Shown: positions 1 to 10,502 of the stretch, piece after piece
How the letters are laid out: every line of letters starts with the position of its first letter
Numbering within the stretch: position 1 is the stretch's first letter
DNA from: Blasia pusilla
Taxonomy: Eukaryota; Marchantiophyta; Marchantiopsida; Blasiales
NCBI GenBank assembly: GCA_050084515.1
Contig: CM114272.1
Span: 52,700,001 to 52,764,000 of the forward strand
Length of the DNA: 64,000 bases
Direction of reading: 5' to 3'
The notes under the pieces: model-generated
Database searches by the model: none
Told to the model about the DNA's origin: nothing
What the model saw: only the letters and a program-made list of their open reading frames with translations
Made by a program: the position numbers and the translations under genes

Positions 1-407
1 CTTTCTACTGCTCCAATTGAAGCATAGACCACTCACACATAGAAATGGATCTGAAATTTGCCAAAATTGATCAACTGTATGAAAGAACTAGTCAAAATTG
101 GCAAGTAGAGAGCAAACTGCACAACTAATTGCACTTTCCTACACTGAAATTGCTAATGTATGAGATGAAAATGTCAAAAATAAGCAATTTTGTGTGCGTT
201 GGAAATCTCTCGACGAGCTCTACAAGACGGCTAGAATCAAAATTTGGCATCATTCTAGCCACTGCGGACTTAGATGGCTTAATCGATGGGGAAAGCCTTA
301 AAAAACGCCTCCAAAGTTTCATCACCGTCAAAGCTCCTCTTGAAATCTGCACCCACTGAGCTCTGAATAAAATTTCCTTCTCCCAAACTGAAATTGTGCC
401 CTTTCTT
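1..407. other. Unassigned sequence, no gene seen
   Basis: Only short overlapping reading frames on both strands, none with a recognisable domain. The stretch adjoins the copia LTR relic that follows and may be decayed transposon DNA, but I could not match it to any element in this window. Confidence 0.4.
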
Positions 408-489
408 GCCTCTCTTCCCTACTTCGTGTGAGTGCCAAATGTAGCAATTTAGGTGTCTCATGAGCTTGACTGTAACTCAATCTTCAATA
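408..489 (-). repeat. Relic of a copia LTR 5' end
   Basis: Read on the minus strand, this stretch closely matches the first ~80 bases of the copia LTR at 9687-10001: both begin TATTGAAGATTGAGTTACA and continue through the shared block CTACATTTGGCACTCACACG. The match fades to the left of about 408. Orientation is opposite to the copia element at 7414-10001, so this is a separate insertion or a rearranged piece rather than that element's 5' LTR. Confidence 0.7.
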
Positions 490-970
490 GCCCTCCCTTC
501 TTTAAACTTAACTTTCCCTCCTATATTCAAAATGCTCTATCCCTCCTTCCCCCTCCAATAAAAAATTGAAACTTCAAAAGAATCATTAAGAGACCTTTAT
601 TTGTTGAAAATTAATTCCTTTCTGTATTCCCCTCCCATGTAGGAAATTTAATCTACCTCTTGTCTTTAACTTATTGGAAATTAAACACTTCAAAAAACCC
701 TTCTCTCCTCAATTTAACATCTTTCAGTGCTAAAAATTATACATCCCTAAAAAATATCCTTGAGACGTCTGTCGTGGGCATACACATGGCTGTCACCGAA
801 CACACACATAAACACGCACAATCCCATGTGAACTCATGTCATCCAAACAACGAGACCCTTTTGAAAAATGAACTTCTTTGGAAAAATTCCTTACAAAAAA
901 AATCTTTGGTTAAAAAAGTATTGTTACTCCTCTTCCCCTCATTTGCAAGCCCCCCCCCCCCCGCCCCCCC
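490..970. other. Unassigned sequence ending in a poly-C run
   Basis: Pyrimidine-rich, low-complexity DNA with no convincing gene. It ends in a run of C broken by one G (about 950-970), which sits exactly where homology to the gypsy RT begins. A 201-codon frame at 660-1265 runs across this junction and is antisense to RT; I treat it as spurious. Confidence 0.4.
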
Positions 971-1812
971 AAAACTCCCAAACCACCTGGATAGATCACA
1001 TGACCCAAGTACTCAACATGCTCATGGAAGAACTTACACTTTCCTGGATGCAAACGTAGACCATGAGCTTTCAACCGCTCAAACACCATCTGCAAATGTA
1101 TCGATGCTCCTCCACCGTGTTACTAAACACCAAGATATCATCAATGTAACACCGGAACAAAATCCAACCCTGCTAGGATCCTGTCCATCACTCTTTGAAA
1201 CTCGCGGTGCATTCTTCAACCCAAAGGGTAAGAATTTCCACTGGTACAAACAATCCTTGCCATGAGAGTTGACATCCCAAAATCTTTGTCTTGGCCTTGT
1301 CACTCTCCCGAATCGGCAATTGATGGTATCTCGCCCAAAGATCCAAAATCTGAAAATCTTTTCTGTCCCACCACATCAAAGATCTCCTCAAGTGTAGGCA
1401 TGGCATACCTATCGGCCTTGGTTTGCCGATTGATAGGACGGTAATCTCCACACATCCGCCTATCGTGTAGTTGCCATGCATATCCTTTTTAGCGAGCATG
1501 ACAGTGGGCGATGCATACTCTCCATGCGACAACTCCACTAATCCAGCCTCCAAAAGGTCCAACGCCCTACTCGAATCAAGTCCCTCTCCATATCACTATA
1601 TCGATAGGGACGACGGAAGATTGGCGTATCACTAGCCAAATCAATCCGTATACCGGGTCCAACCAGAGAACCCAACTCCTTCATGCTAAAGGCAAAACAA
1701 CTCCTATAAGCACGTAGGAGGCTGTGTCAGCGTCGTTTCTCACCTCCCGTAAGCTTGGGCCCAAGTAATGGCTCCCAAGTCTCCTCCACTAGCATACTAG
1801 AGGGAGAGGCGA
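971..1812 (-). pseudogene. Gypsy A reverse transcriptase fragment
   Basis: Minus-strand frames show conserved gypsy RT blocks also present intact in copy B: the segment GLVELSHGEYASPTVMLAKK, the block FLPFGLKNA, and the palm/thumb segment ERLKAHGLRLHPGKC with HVEYLGHVIY. The blocks lie in different frames because of small indels. The YxDD-type active-site block lies between the readable frames and is not continuously translated. The fragment ends at the poly-C junction near 971, before the RNase H domain. Confidence 0.85.
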
Positions 1813-2079
1813 TGCCATTGGTCACACATAATCCCCTCACAAGATGGTACACCCTTAGCTACACCATCATCTCGAGCAAATAACTCCTCCACCAAAGATG
1901 AGCAACCAACTCCACATGCCCACCATTACATCCCATCTACTCCAAGGATGCAAAATACTACTCTCCTCTTTGACCGATGCCTCTACCTGGCCCCGGTAGC
2001 CATCGAGCTCATTACAAGGGTGGAAGACCCACAGACATAGTCCGAAGTCGATTTGCTTGGCCATACCAAGACTCAAAAT

Positions 2080-3399
2080 CCAAGTCAAACAATTCAGGTC
2101 CATGGCCTGACCCAACACATGACATCGTGAAGCCTCGAAATAGAAGCAACCATTTGTCACACCAAGAGCAAATCCCATCGCACGCTCTCTCTCATTAGCG
2201 TTAGGCTCCACCAACCTGCCGCACATGAGAATCCCATACAAGCCCCTGGACCACCTTCCAGGCAGGCATGTGACGAGGAAAACTCACAAATGTGGGTAGT
2301 GCCATCCTAGGCTGGCCCACACGGTTCACCACTGCCATGGGTGACCGATCAATAACCCTCACCACTTGGGAAAGTCGCCCAGTATCCAAGATACTATCCA
2401 CTGTAAGGCGAGGATCCCGCTGCACTGCATCATATGCTCGACGAGAACCTCCTAGGCAACAAGTTTGTCCACCACAAGCGTGGGCGATGTGCACGTGAGC
2501 CAACTCATTTGCATCCAACAACACCGCTGGTCCAATCCAAGAGCGCATCTCATGAACACTCGCCATCATCCGGGTCCGAGTGTCACCCAACAATGGAACA
2601 TTCTCTAGAATGTAAGCTAGAGCACGTGCCTGATGAACCTGAAGATGTCGTAACACCCGTAACATCTCCCAAAACAATCGAGACCTAGGGTCATGTAATC
2701 CCTCACCCCGACCAAAGACGTGTATGACCTTGACATGGCCATCCAAAGAATCACCAAATCCACAGGACCAATTCTCTCAAGGTCCTGCGCCCAACAATGC
2801 AATGTGTGATGGTTAAGCATCTTTGGTACCCACGAATAGCCGATGGCGGCAACAACTCAGGATACCTCCGCATCAATCGACCAATATGTCGGGATGAGAC
2901 TCTCGGGCCGTCTCATCTCGCTCCACATACACGTATCTCCATGACAGAATACCGACCTGCAACATCTGCACCAAACCAGTGCTAATCCCACCAAAGAGAT
3001 CTAACACACAAATGCCCTCCGGCGGATATCGCCATACAATGGGTGTAGTATCCAAAGGGGATAACCTAATGGACCAGAAGTAGGAGTCCGCCGTGGGGCC
3101 TTCTCTTCCTCGTGAGGTATATGACCTCACACCAAGCCTCTTGCACTAGGCGTCGCCTCTGCCGTAGTGCACCGCCTGAACTCCAAAGTGGCACATCCAA
3201 CGATGAGGATGCCTTTGCTGCAAAAATAGGGACCTCCTCTTCCTCCTCATGCAGGAGAATCCATAGCGTAAAACATTACCCTCCAAAAAGTCTCTGGCCA
3301 AGTGACTACTCCACTAAAACCAGCCACGGATGCTAACATTGTTGGGGAAGACCCTCTGGTCGAGCCCCAGTAAATCTCACATGAACTTGGCTCATATGT
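2080..3399 (-). pseudogene. C5-cytosine methyltransferase domain in gypsy A, frame-broken
   Basis: Collinear with the 443-codon methyltransferase frame of copy B. Motif I is readable (VLDLFGGISTGL), then the SAM-binding YVYVERDE segment, ENV (motif VI, within YILENVPLLGDT), and a motif X-like GQAMDLN. At 2730-2738 the minus strand encodes Pro-Cys-Gln within the segment GWPCQGHTR, the catalytic loop of motif IV, with the Cys codon at 2733-2735. One-base indels on both sides put this loop out of frame with motif I. The motif order matches the C5-MTase family, whose Cys attacks C6 of cytosine. This copy cannot make an enzyme, but it preserves the catalytic codon that copy B has lost. Confidence 0.85.
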
Positions 3400-4110
3400 C
3401 CATCCCCGGATCGCCAACCTGGTCTATAAGACTGTCTCGATCCTGTAATCCATGAAAACCCATCGGGTACAAATCGCTCCTCCAACTAGTACATCATACG
3501 ACTCGGTGATGTGACTATGCAGATACTCCCAACCGGGAGCTATCGGTCGCATGATCTAGTCTCAACTCTACAGAAAACTTCTCCGTGTCATGAATTGAGA
3601 CCTATCATTGGCTCCTCCAAGTGATGTTTGAATCTGGAATGGGCAAGGCAAGGCTCAAGCTCGACCTCCGAATACCCAAACCAATACATGCCGCCTTTCC
3701 CAACATCAAAGGTTGGGCACCGAGTCTAACAAGACTCTATCTGGTCTATACACTTGTCTCAGAGGACTCACCAATCGGAAGATCCCACCGGTTGTCCAAC
3801 ATACATACACCAGGTGTAAGCCTCTCACGATCAATGGTGGCCGGGTGGTAATGCATCCATCTTCGCCGCCGCCGCTAAGTAGCACCGGGTACTCAATGCT
3901 ACTCGACGACATAGAGGGTCGCTCCACCGCAACACCCTCATCCACCTCAACACGTGTAGCAAGAACACCCCACGTTCACACAACGTGGTCGCTAAGCTGA
4001 AATACAGGAGCTAAGTCAACTCCTAAAGCCATCGGCTCCGTGGTCGAAAACAATGGGGATCTCAACACCGAAGTTGCCATCCGCAATCTTGCATTGATCT
4101 TTGCATCCGT
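3400..4110 (-). pseudogene. Gypsy A retropepsin region, frameshifted
   Basis: Collinear with the copy B protease. The minus strand carries the block VYRPDRVLLDS leading into the active-site Asp-Ser; one missing base right after it shifts the frame. With that base allowed for, the codons read as Asp-Ser-Gly-Ala, the canonical retropepsin loop. Upstream sequence (3976-4206) is the gag-PR linker seen in copy B, including LFSTTEPMALGVDLAPVFQL. Confidence 0.7.
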
Positions 4111-5846
4111 GTCTACTACACGCGATGTAGATGCCTCGATCCCCCCTCGTCGGCTCAATAGGCTGCGAGGAACCATGGATGGAGTCCTAAGCACCTCGGA
4201 CAACAAGAATGATCGGGAAGCCTAGCTCGCCTACCGGCCTCACCCCTCTGTGGGTCCAACTCCGAGTAGCACCACGTGGCTCGACGCTCGAGTGGCTCCT
4301 CTCGAATCGCGGTGATGCCTCAACTTTGTCCGCACTCGCCAATATAAGAGAGATCATCCCCTCCATAAGAGGTGGAAGCCCTGCTCCCGAACCTGATCTA
4401 TCTTTGGATACCGACCATAGTAGCCAACTTTGCTCCAATGCTCAATCCCTGGCAGCCATAGTCGACTCTGTCGAGTGGTAGGGGTAGCCACCGTAGGCTC
4501 TGCAACCACCGGGTCCACCTCTACCACCCCTACCACCTCTACCACCTCGGCCTCTCAGAGCTACTCCACCACGGCCACGGCCTGATCTCAACTCGGGATG
4601 GAGATCAAAGCAACGCTCTCGAGGATGACCTAGTCTCCCGCAATGATCACAGTTGAAGTTGGGGCCAATCGAGGCCCATCCTCCAAAGTCCGTCTCCCAT
4701 CCTCTTGGGGACAAAACTTCCTAACATGATCACCTCCACATGTCCAACATGATCGCCCTGCTGGGGCAGCAAATGAAGGCAATGGTCTCTGCACAAATGT
4801 CCCTCTAGGACTTGATCGAGGTCGCGTGTACCCCACGACTCCCACTACTACTACTACCACCACTACTACGAGATGTGAGGTGGGCGGCTGAACCAGAAGT
4901 AGTAGTTGTATCCCTCTTGAATGCGGATGTCACCACTCTCTCCTTCACCATGTTAAGCTCAATCTTCTCGAGATAGAGCAAACACATGGGTCAATGTGGG
5001 TGAATCATCACTCATAAGAGTAGCATCACATACCCTATGGCGCAAATCTCTGTCCAAGATCCCATACCAAAACTGGACTGCCTGATCCTCAGTCACACCT
5101 TGGGTAAGTGAAATCAAGCGTCGCATACGAGTGTATGCCTCACGAAGACTCTCACCAGTCTTTCGCTCAAAGTCCTGAAGATTCCTCAACTTCTCCGTCT
5201 TCACTCCTTGATAGTTCTTCTTCAACCTCTTGAAGAACTCTGCAACCGGGCTGAACGATGGTGGGGCACTAGTACCCCCACTAGTACCTCCACTGGTACC
5301 CCCACTCCGGCTCGTACTCGTACCACTCAGCGTCGGGCTGGCTGGCATAGTAGGAGCACTACTACCAATACCACCATGGGTGATAGACACATAGCCTGGA
5401 GACCACTATTGTCTCCATGCCTCAATCTCAGCAACATGGTCCTTCCTAAACTCATGGTAATCATCCATGGGTGGTCCTTCCAAGTGCTGAAACAACCCCT
5501 TCCAAGCCAAGAAGGGTGTAAACTATGTGGCGTTCCGCAACATCTGCATATCATACCACGTATCAAACTCCTGCATGAAGTCCTCCAACTTAATGGTACC
5601 CACTGCACCCGAGTATCGTCGTGGGCCCTTCATGGCCCCATATCCACCGTCCACTTCCCAAATCAATGGAGCTGCAACACTCGATAACAACGTAGAAGAC
5701 TCGGTGTTTGGAACACCCTCGTCCTCCTTTTCATCAACCGTCGGAAGTGGAAAAGGTAGCCGATACCTAAATCCACTCCGTGTGAAACCACCACTGTCCG
5801 CACCACGGTCCCTAACCAGACCACGTGACAGCTCTGTGATGACCAA
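4111..5846 (-). pseudogene. Gypsy A gag with two CCHC zinc knuckles, broken
   Basis: The start at 5846 begins MVITELSRG, the same N-terminus as copy B gag. Downstream come a capsid-like segment (GAVGTIKLEDFMQEFDTW), a Ser/Thr/Gly-rich linker and a conserved gag block (NYQGVKTEKLRNLQDF, then ESLREAYTRMRRLISLTQGV). The nucleocapsid part has two knuckles: CWTCGGDHVRKFC (CX2CX3HX4C) and CDHCGRLGHPRERC (the classical CX2CX4HX4C). These normally bind element RNA for packaging. Frames change several times, so this is a pseudogene. Confidence 0.85.
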
Positions 5847-7413
5847 CGCCCATGCCGCACCACCACCAAATTACCAAGTGACGTCGATGTCGCTATACTA
5901 TTCTAGCTCTACTAGCTATGGGTGTAGGCAACCTAACTTGTCATCACCACAAGAAGTCTCCCACAATCTACTCGTCATCCCTCCACCTCACTACCGTAGC
6001 ACATGGGAGTAACACTACTCTGGAAATCAGCGTCAACCCTAACAATGGGCGCGCAAGCAAGAAGCACGATGAAGGGGATCCAAACACAGGAAGTCCAACG
6101 ACAACCCTCCAATCGCAAATGGAAATCAAGGTAACACAATCCACCAAACGTGGTGCCCCCTGAATCCACAAAACCCACCACACAATTCTAACGCAATAAC
6201 TACTCCGTCGCGGATCGATAACGTAGTAGTCGAACTCGCAGCACCTGAAAATATCACGTGCATGGAGAGGCTACACCGTACTATGCGCTAGAGGTACATC
6301 AACCAAAAACCTGAGATGCATAAAGCGCCTAACACATCTCCGAACAGCACCAAATGAGCTACAACAGTTTGTACACTGGCATAGTTAAGAACTCAGCAGT
6401 TAAGCGTCCTCCAGGCAGAATAGCCCAAAGATGGGTGACCAGTTATGCAAAACTCAAATCCCAAATCCTGCAAAAATTGCCTCACGCCCAAGCAAGCAAG
6501 CTTGCTTGCTTGCTCCTTGCTCCTTACTCCGCCTCTCACGCCCACTCGCCCCGAGCTACCACGAGTTGCCTCGAAGCCTCCGAGCTAAAAATCAAACAAA
6601 CTCTCTGTCCATACACCTCCAGAATCGCAAATCCGACAGCGCTTCCGCCAAGTTTCATGCACGCAGAAATCCGCAACGCTCCACACACTCGAGCAGATAG
6701 ATTCACAGGAGATTACAATACGAGTAGCAACAGAACCTCTCACCCGATCTGGATGAACTTCAACACACTTCCGCACTCCAAGCTCTCCACATCGTAAAAA
6801 TCGTCGAACACGACAGAATCTTCAATGCTTGATAACTTCCAACTCCTTGACAAAATCCGCGATCTACTGGTAGCGTTGGAAAGCTCTCAGCAAGGCGCTT
6901 CTTTCCCAACCAACCACGCACCTGATTCACACCTCCAACATAGGCAACAAGCCCCGAACATCCACGGCTGAGTACACAATCAGCCCTAACCAGATCCTAC
7001 TGATCTACAATCGAAGCTACCATCGATCTACTCCAGTTCTTTGAGTGAAATCGTGAAAGACCCTCTTTGTCATAAAACACGTTTACAATCACATACAATC
7101 GAGCCAAACCCACTCCACGATGGGAGAATCTAGGTCGAAGCTTATGGAAACACCATAGCCAAGAGCTCTACTCACTACCAAGGCTAACTCCCAACGCAAC
7201 AGGCTCAACTCAAAGAATCGATCGTTCTTTGAGGGCAAGCCACCTTATATCCTCCAACCTAAGAGCGGGCCCTACTAGGAAAGTCACCCCCAAGTGAGTA
7301 ACCCCCAACCCTATGTATGGAACCACATCTCTACCAAGCCACTACGGTCCTACATAAGGAATGGCCTCTACCAGCATACCATACTCTACGACATAATCCG
7401 TATGGTCATGACA
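5847..7413 (-). repeat. Gypsy A 5' LTR plus leader
   Basis: Non-coding stretch between the element's 5' terminus (TGTCATGACC on the minus strand at 7413) and gag. It aligns throughout with 55510-57384 of copy B except for a segment of about 297 bases that only B has. A TATA-like GATATAAGG (minus strand, within 7244-7253) lies about 165 bases inside the terminus. Next to it is a short inverted repeat of CAAAGAA/TTCTTTG. I could not place the LTR/primer-binding-site boundary: no initiator-Met-type PBS was evident and the 3' LTR is missing. Confidence 0.6.
6388..6440 (+). other. 5S rRNA-like segment (internal promoter region) in gypsy A leader
   Basis: The 53 bases align without gaps to the central part of plant 5S rRNA as I know it. 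AGAACTC is followed by GCAGTTAAGCGT (box A region), then 22 bases later by GATGGGTGACC (box C). My hand count is about 41 of 53 identical, with box spacing preserved. The segment is on the plus strand, antisense to the gypsy element. Flanking 5S sequence is only weakly recognisable, so this is not a functional 5S gene. Cassandra-type elements are known to carry 5S promoters in their LTRs, but there in sense orientation as I recall. Confidence 0.7.
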
Positions 7414-9660
7414 GAATGGCATCCAACATCAAGTGACTTGCCGCTACACTCCACAAAAAAATGGAATGGCTGAGAGGAAAAATGGACATATTGCTGAAGC
7501 GGCACGAGTTATGTTGAATGAGAAGAACATGCCTAAGGTGTATTGGGCAGAGGCCATAGCATGTGCAGTCTTCTTAATCAACCAAACTCCAATAACATGA
7601 GTTCATGATAAACCTTCTTGAAAGTATTTGGTTGTATCTGTTATGCTCATGTTCCTTTTGAGAGACGTCAGAAATTAGATCCCAAGTCTGAAAGATGTAT
7701 CTTCATTGGCTATGGTAATGGAACTAAGAGATATAAGTGCTACATTCCATCCTCTAGGCAGCTTATTATTAGTCGGGATGTTGTCTTTGATGAGCTAAAG
7801 TCATGGTATGCTCCATCTGAGCCTATTCCACCTCTAAACTTGTCTGTTGAGGGGGAGAATATGACTATAAACCAACACACGTTGTCTTCAACTTCCCCAA
7901 GTACTAGTGCAGGATAAGGAGAGGCCCTAGATTCATCCATTAAATCTGTGAGTCCATGGATGGGAAGAATACATATTCAGTCTGTTAACACTAGTGAGAG
8001 CTCGATTCAGGTGTCAGAGGCATCTACCTCTGAACAACAACTTCGTAGATCAAGTAGAGTTACACATCCAATTCATAGATTCATAAATGAAGGTTTCCTT
8101 GTGACACATCATGCATATATGATGACTACCCTTCAAGAGCAGGAGCCGAGTTTTTTTGAAGAAGACGCAAGTAAAGCTGAATGGATTGAAGCTATGGAGG
8201 AAGAGCTTGTTGCATTAAGACATCAACAAACATGGGATCTGGTTGATATACCTTCCGGTAAGGAATCTATTGGTTGCAAATGGATTTACAAAATCAAGCG
8301 CAATCAAGATGATACAATTAACAGATACAAAGCGAGATTGGTGGCTTAGGGCTATGCATGATAATATAGTATCGATTATGAGGAACATTTAGCCCTGTTA
8401 CAAAGATGGCAAATATGAGAACAGTGGTTGCAGTTGCAGTAAGTAAGAAGTGGAGATTACATCACATGGACGTCAAGAATGCCTTCTTGAATGGAGATCT
8501 ATACGAGGAGATTTATATGAATTAACCATATGGATACGAGCATCCCAAGTTTCCATTTTGCGTATGCACGTTGAAGAAAGCTCTATAAGGGCTCAAACAA
8601 GCTCCAAGAGCTTGGTATGGTAAGATTACATACGTCCTATAAGAGTTGGGTTTTAGGATATGTGATTTTGACTCATCGTTATATGTCTTGAGAGGACAAG
8701 ATCATACGGTTCTCATTGTATTGTATGTTGACGATCTCTTTATTACTGGGAGTATTGAAGAAATGATACAATAAGTCAAGCTTAAGTTACAAGTAGAATT
8801 TGATATGAAGCATTTGGGAGAACTCAAGTATTTTATGGTATTGGGTTTATCAAGGTTGGAGAGAGCATGTGGTTACTACAACGACAATATGCTCTTCATA
8901 TGCTTTCAAAATATGGTATGACGGATTGTAAGCCAATCTCTACACCGTTGGACCAGAGCGTGAAGCTAAGAGTGGATGAAGGAGAACTGCTTGCAGATTC
9001 TAATATATATAGGCGCATGGTTGGAAGTTTGATCTATCTAACTATTACTAGACCAGATTTGAGCTATGTTGTTGGTCTAGTGAGCCAGTTTATCCAAGCA
9101 CCTCGAAAAAACCTCACCTTGATGCTGTGAGGAGGATTATGCGGTATGTGAAATTCTCTATTCAATTCGGGCTTCAATTAGAACCTTCTCCGAGTTTTCA
9201 ATTACAGGGATTCACAGATGGTGATTGGGCAAGAAGCGTGTTTGATCGACACTCCACATCTGGTTATTCATTTACTTTGGGAAGCGCAGCTATAAATTGG
9301 GCTTCAAAGAAGCAATCTACAGTTGCTTTATCTTCAACACAAGCTGAGTACAGAGGAGAAACCAATGCAGCATGTGAGGCAGTGTGGCTTCATCGATTAC
9401 TTGTTGAGATTGGTGTTAGTAACTTAGGACCTAGTGTAATATATGGAGACAATATTAGTAGCATCAAGATTGCTAATAACCCTGTGTTTCATGCTCGTAC
9501 AAAGCATGTTGAGGTGCACTATCATTTTTTCAGAGAGAAAGTGCTTGCAGGAGAAATTGATCTTGTGTATATAGGAACAGATTAGCAAATTGCTGACATC
9601 TTTACAAAGGCATTGTCTAGAGATAAGTTTGAGATGTTTAGAAAGGATTTAGGTGTTAGA
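7414..9660 (+). pseudogene. Copia pol (integrase C-term, RT, RNase H), broken
   Basis: Domains in order. Integrase core end (7415-7620): YTPQKNGMAERKNGHI, containing the catalytic Glu of the DDE triad, and VYWAEAIACAVFLINQTP. After an in-frame stop and a deletion comes KVFGCICYAHVPFE. The hinge and RT start (8030-8350) has RSSRVTHPIHRFINEG and WIEAMEEELVALRHQQTWDL. The RT palm (8450-8760) has [16 protein letters not shown] and YVDDLFITGS, the intact catalytic YVDD. RT thumb runs 8867-9120. RNase H (9127-9585) has FTDGDWA and STQAEY with the conserved acidic residues. Stops occur near 7601, 7917, 8349 and 9583, among others. Confidence 0.9.
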
Positions 9661-9686
9661 GATATCGATATGAGCTTGAGGGGGAG

Positions 9687-10001
9687 TATTGAAGATTGAG
9701 TTACAATGAAGCTCGTGAGACACCTGAACTGCTACATTTGGCACTCACACGAAATAGGGAAGGTTAATCTTTGTTAGTCAGTTAAGCACGATTATCTTAG
9801 CTACGGTTAGTTTATCACAGTTAGGCTAACTTGAGACTATGGTTAAGGATAGGGTTAGGGTTCCTTGTACATACCCTATATAATTGAGAAGGGGACCATC
9901 CTCCACTCATTCTCTCATTGCAAATTTCGTTCTCCATGATGGTGTGTGTGTGTGAGAGCCGTTTTCCACCAGTTATACTTGTTTAGCAGCTTTCCCCAAC
10001 A
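9687..10001 (+). repeat. Copia 3' LTR with polypurine tract just upstream
   Basis: The purine run GAGGGGGAG (9678-9686) precedes TATTGAAGATTGAG, a one-base change from the usual TGTTGA-type LTR start, and the LTR ends CCCCAACA. Length is about 315 bases. A TATA box (CTATATAA, 9876-9883) sits in the middle, followed by a TG microsatellite near 9944. Related LTR pieces occur on the minus strand at 408-489 and 58995-59280. Confidence 0.75.
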
Positions 10002-10019
10002 TGAGGGGTTGCGCTTGAA

Positions 10020-10502
10020 TCCAACAAGACGCGCTCCGGACTAAAGCTCTACCTCCGGGACTCACCAACTAGAAGACCTCTCTTCAGTTCTCCAGCAACA
10101 CAACACCAGGAGAAGCCATGGCACGCTCTATCGCAGGTCTAGCGGGCATCTCTACCATCCTAGGAGCCGCAGCCTGCCATGAATCTGAAGTGGACGGGCC
10201 GAGCATCCGCTCCAAGGGCAGGTCCATCACCTCCTCTGCAATCACCTTGAACATGATGCAGGAACTCCAACTCCACGCTCACAAAGCGTAGCGGCCAGCC
10301 AAAAAGCCTCTGTGAGCGTAGCCCCCAACGTCATAACATCAGAAGCAAAAAATAATGGAGCCCGGTACACAATGGTGGCCGCCCCCAACAACGTGCTCGG
10401 CATATGCCCCTCATGAGCATCAACAATAAGAGTTGTTGCACTCGCTTCTCCCATTGCACCAACAACATCACCAACTCTCCAGGAACTCTGATCAGGACCC
10501 AT
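10020..10502 (-). pseudogene. Gypsy C protease region, partial
   Basis: The 10242-10502 frame has LFFASDVMTLGATLTEAFWL and ATLCERGVGV, matching the linker before protease in copies A and B. Close to the truncation, about 10025-10055, the codons read Arg-Val-Leu-Leu-Asp-Ser-Ser-Ala, the retropepsin active-site loop in the D-S-S-A form also seen in copy B. The remainder of the protease is missing. Confidence 0.65.

Larger units (their letters stand above)
971..7413 (-). mobile_element. Gypsy copy A, 5' LTR to RT, truncated, carries methyltransferase
   Basis: Ty3/gypsy-type LTR retrotransposon on the minus strand. Reading from 7413 leftwards it shows 5' LTR/leader, gag with two zinc knuckles, retropepsin, a C5-cytosine methyltransferase domain and part of the reverse transcriptase, where it stops at a poly-C junction. 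The right end is defined by comparison with copy B: both share the terminus TGTCATGACCATACGGAT (minus strand) and diverge immediately outside it. The DNA to the right (7414 on) is copia integrase, so copy A inserted into a copia element. RNase H, integrase and the 3' LTR are missing. Many one-base indels break the frames, so it is a dead copy. It is collinear with and very similar to copy B (48897-57384). Confidence 0.9.
7414..10001 (+). mobile_element. Copia element, 3' part, interrupted by gypsy A
   Basis: Ty1/copia retrotransposon remnant on the plus strand: C-terminal integrase, hinge, reverse transcriptase, RNase H, polypurine tract and 3' LTR. Its 5' LTR, gag, protease and N-terminal integrase are absent; gypsy A begins exactly at 7413 inside the integrase. 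The 3' LTR ends at 10001 against the protease region of gypsy C, which suggests that this copia element itself inserted into gypsy C. It is a decayed copy with several stops and frameshifts. Confidence 0.9.

Noticed and set aside
660-1265. 201-codon plus-strand frame at the left edge
   Set aside because: It crosses the poly-C junction and runs antisense to the gypsy RT; its second half is a shadow of RT codons.
6388-6440. A functional 5S rRNA gene
   Set aside because: Only the central region matches; the 5' and 3' thirds of 5S are not recognisable and about a quarter of core positions differ.
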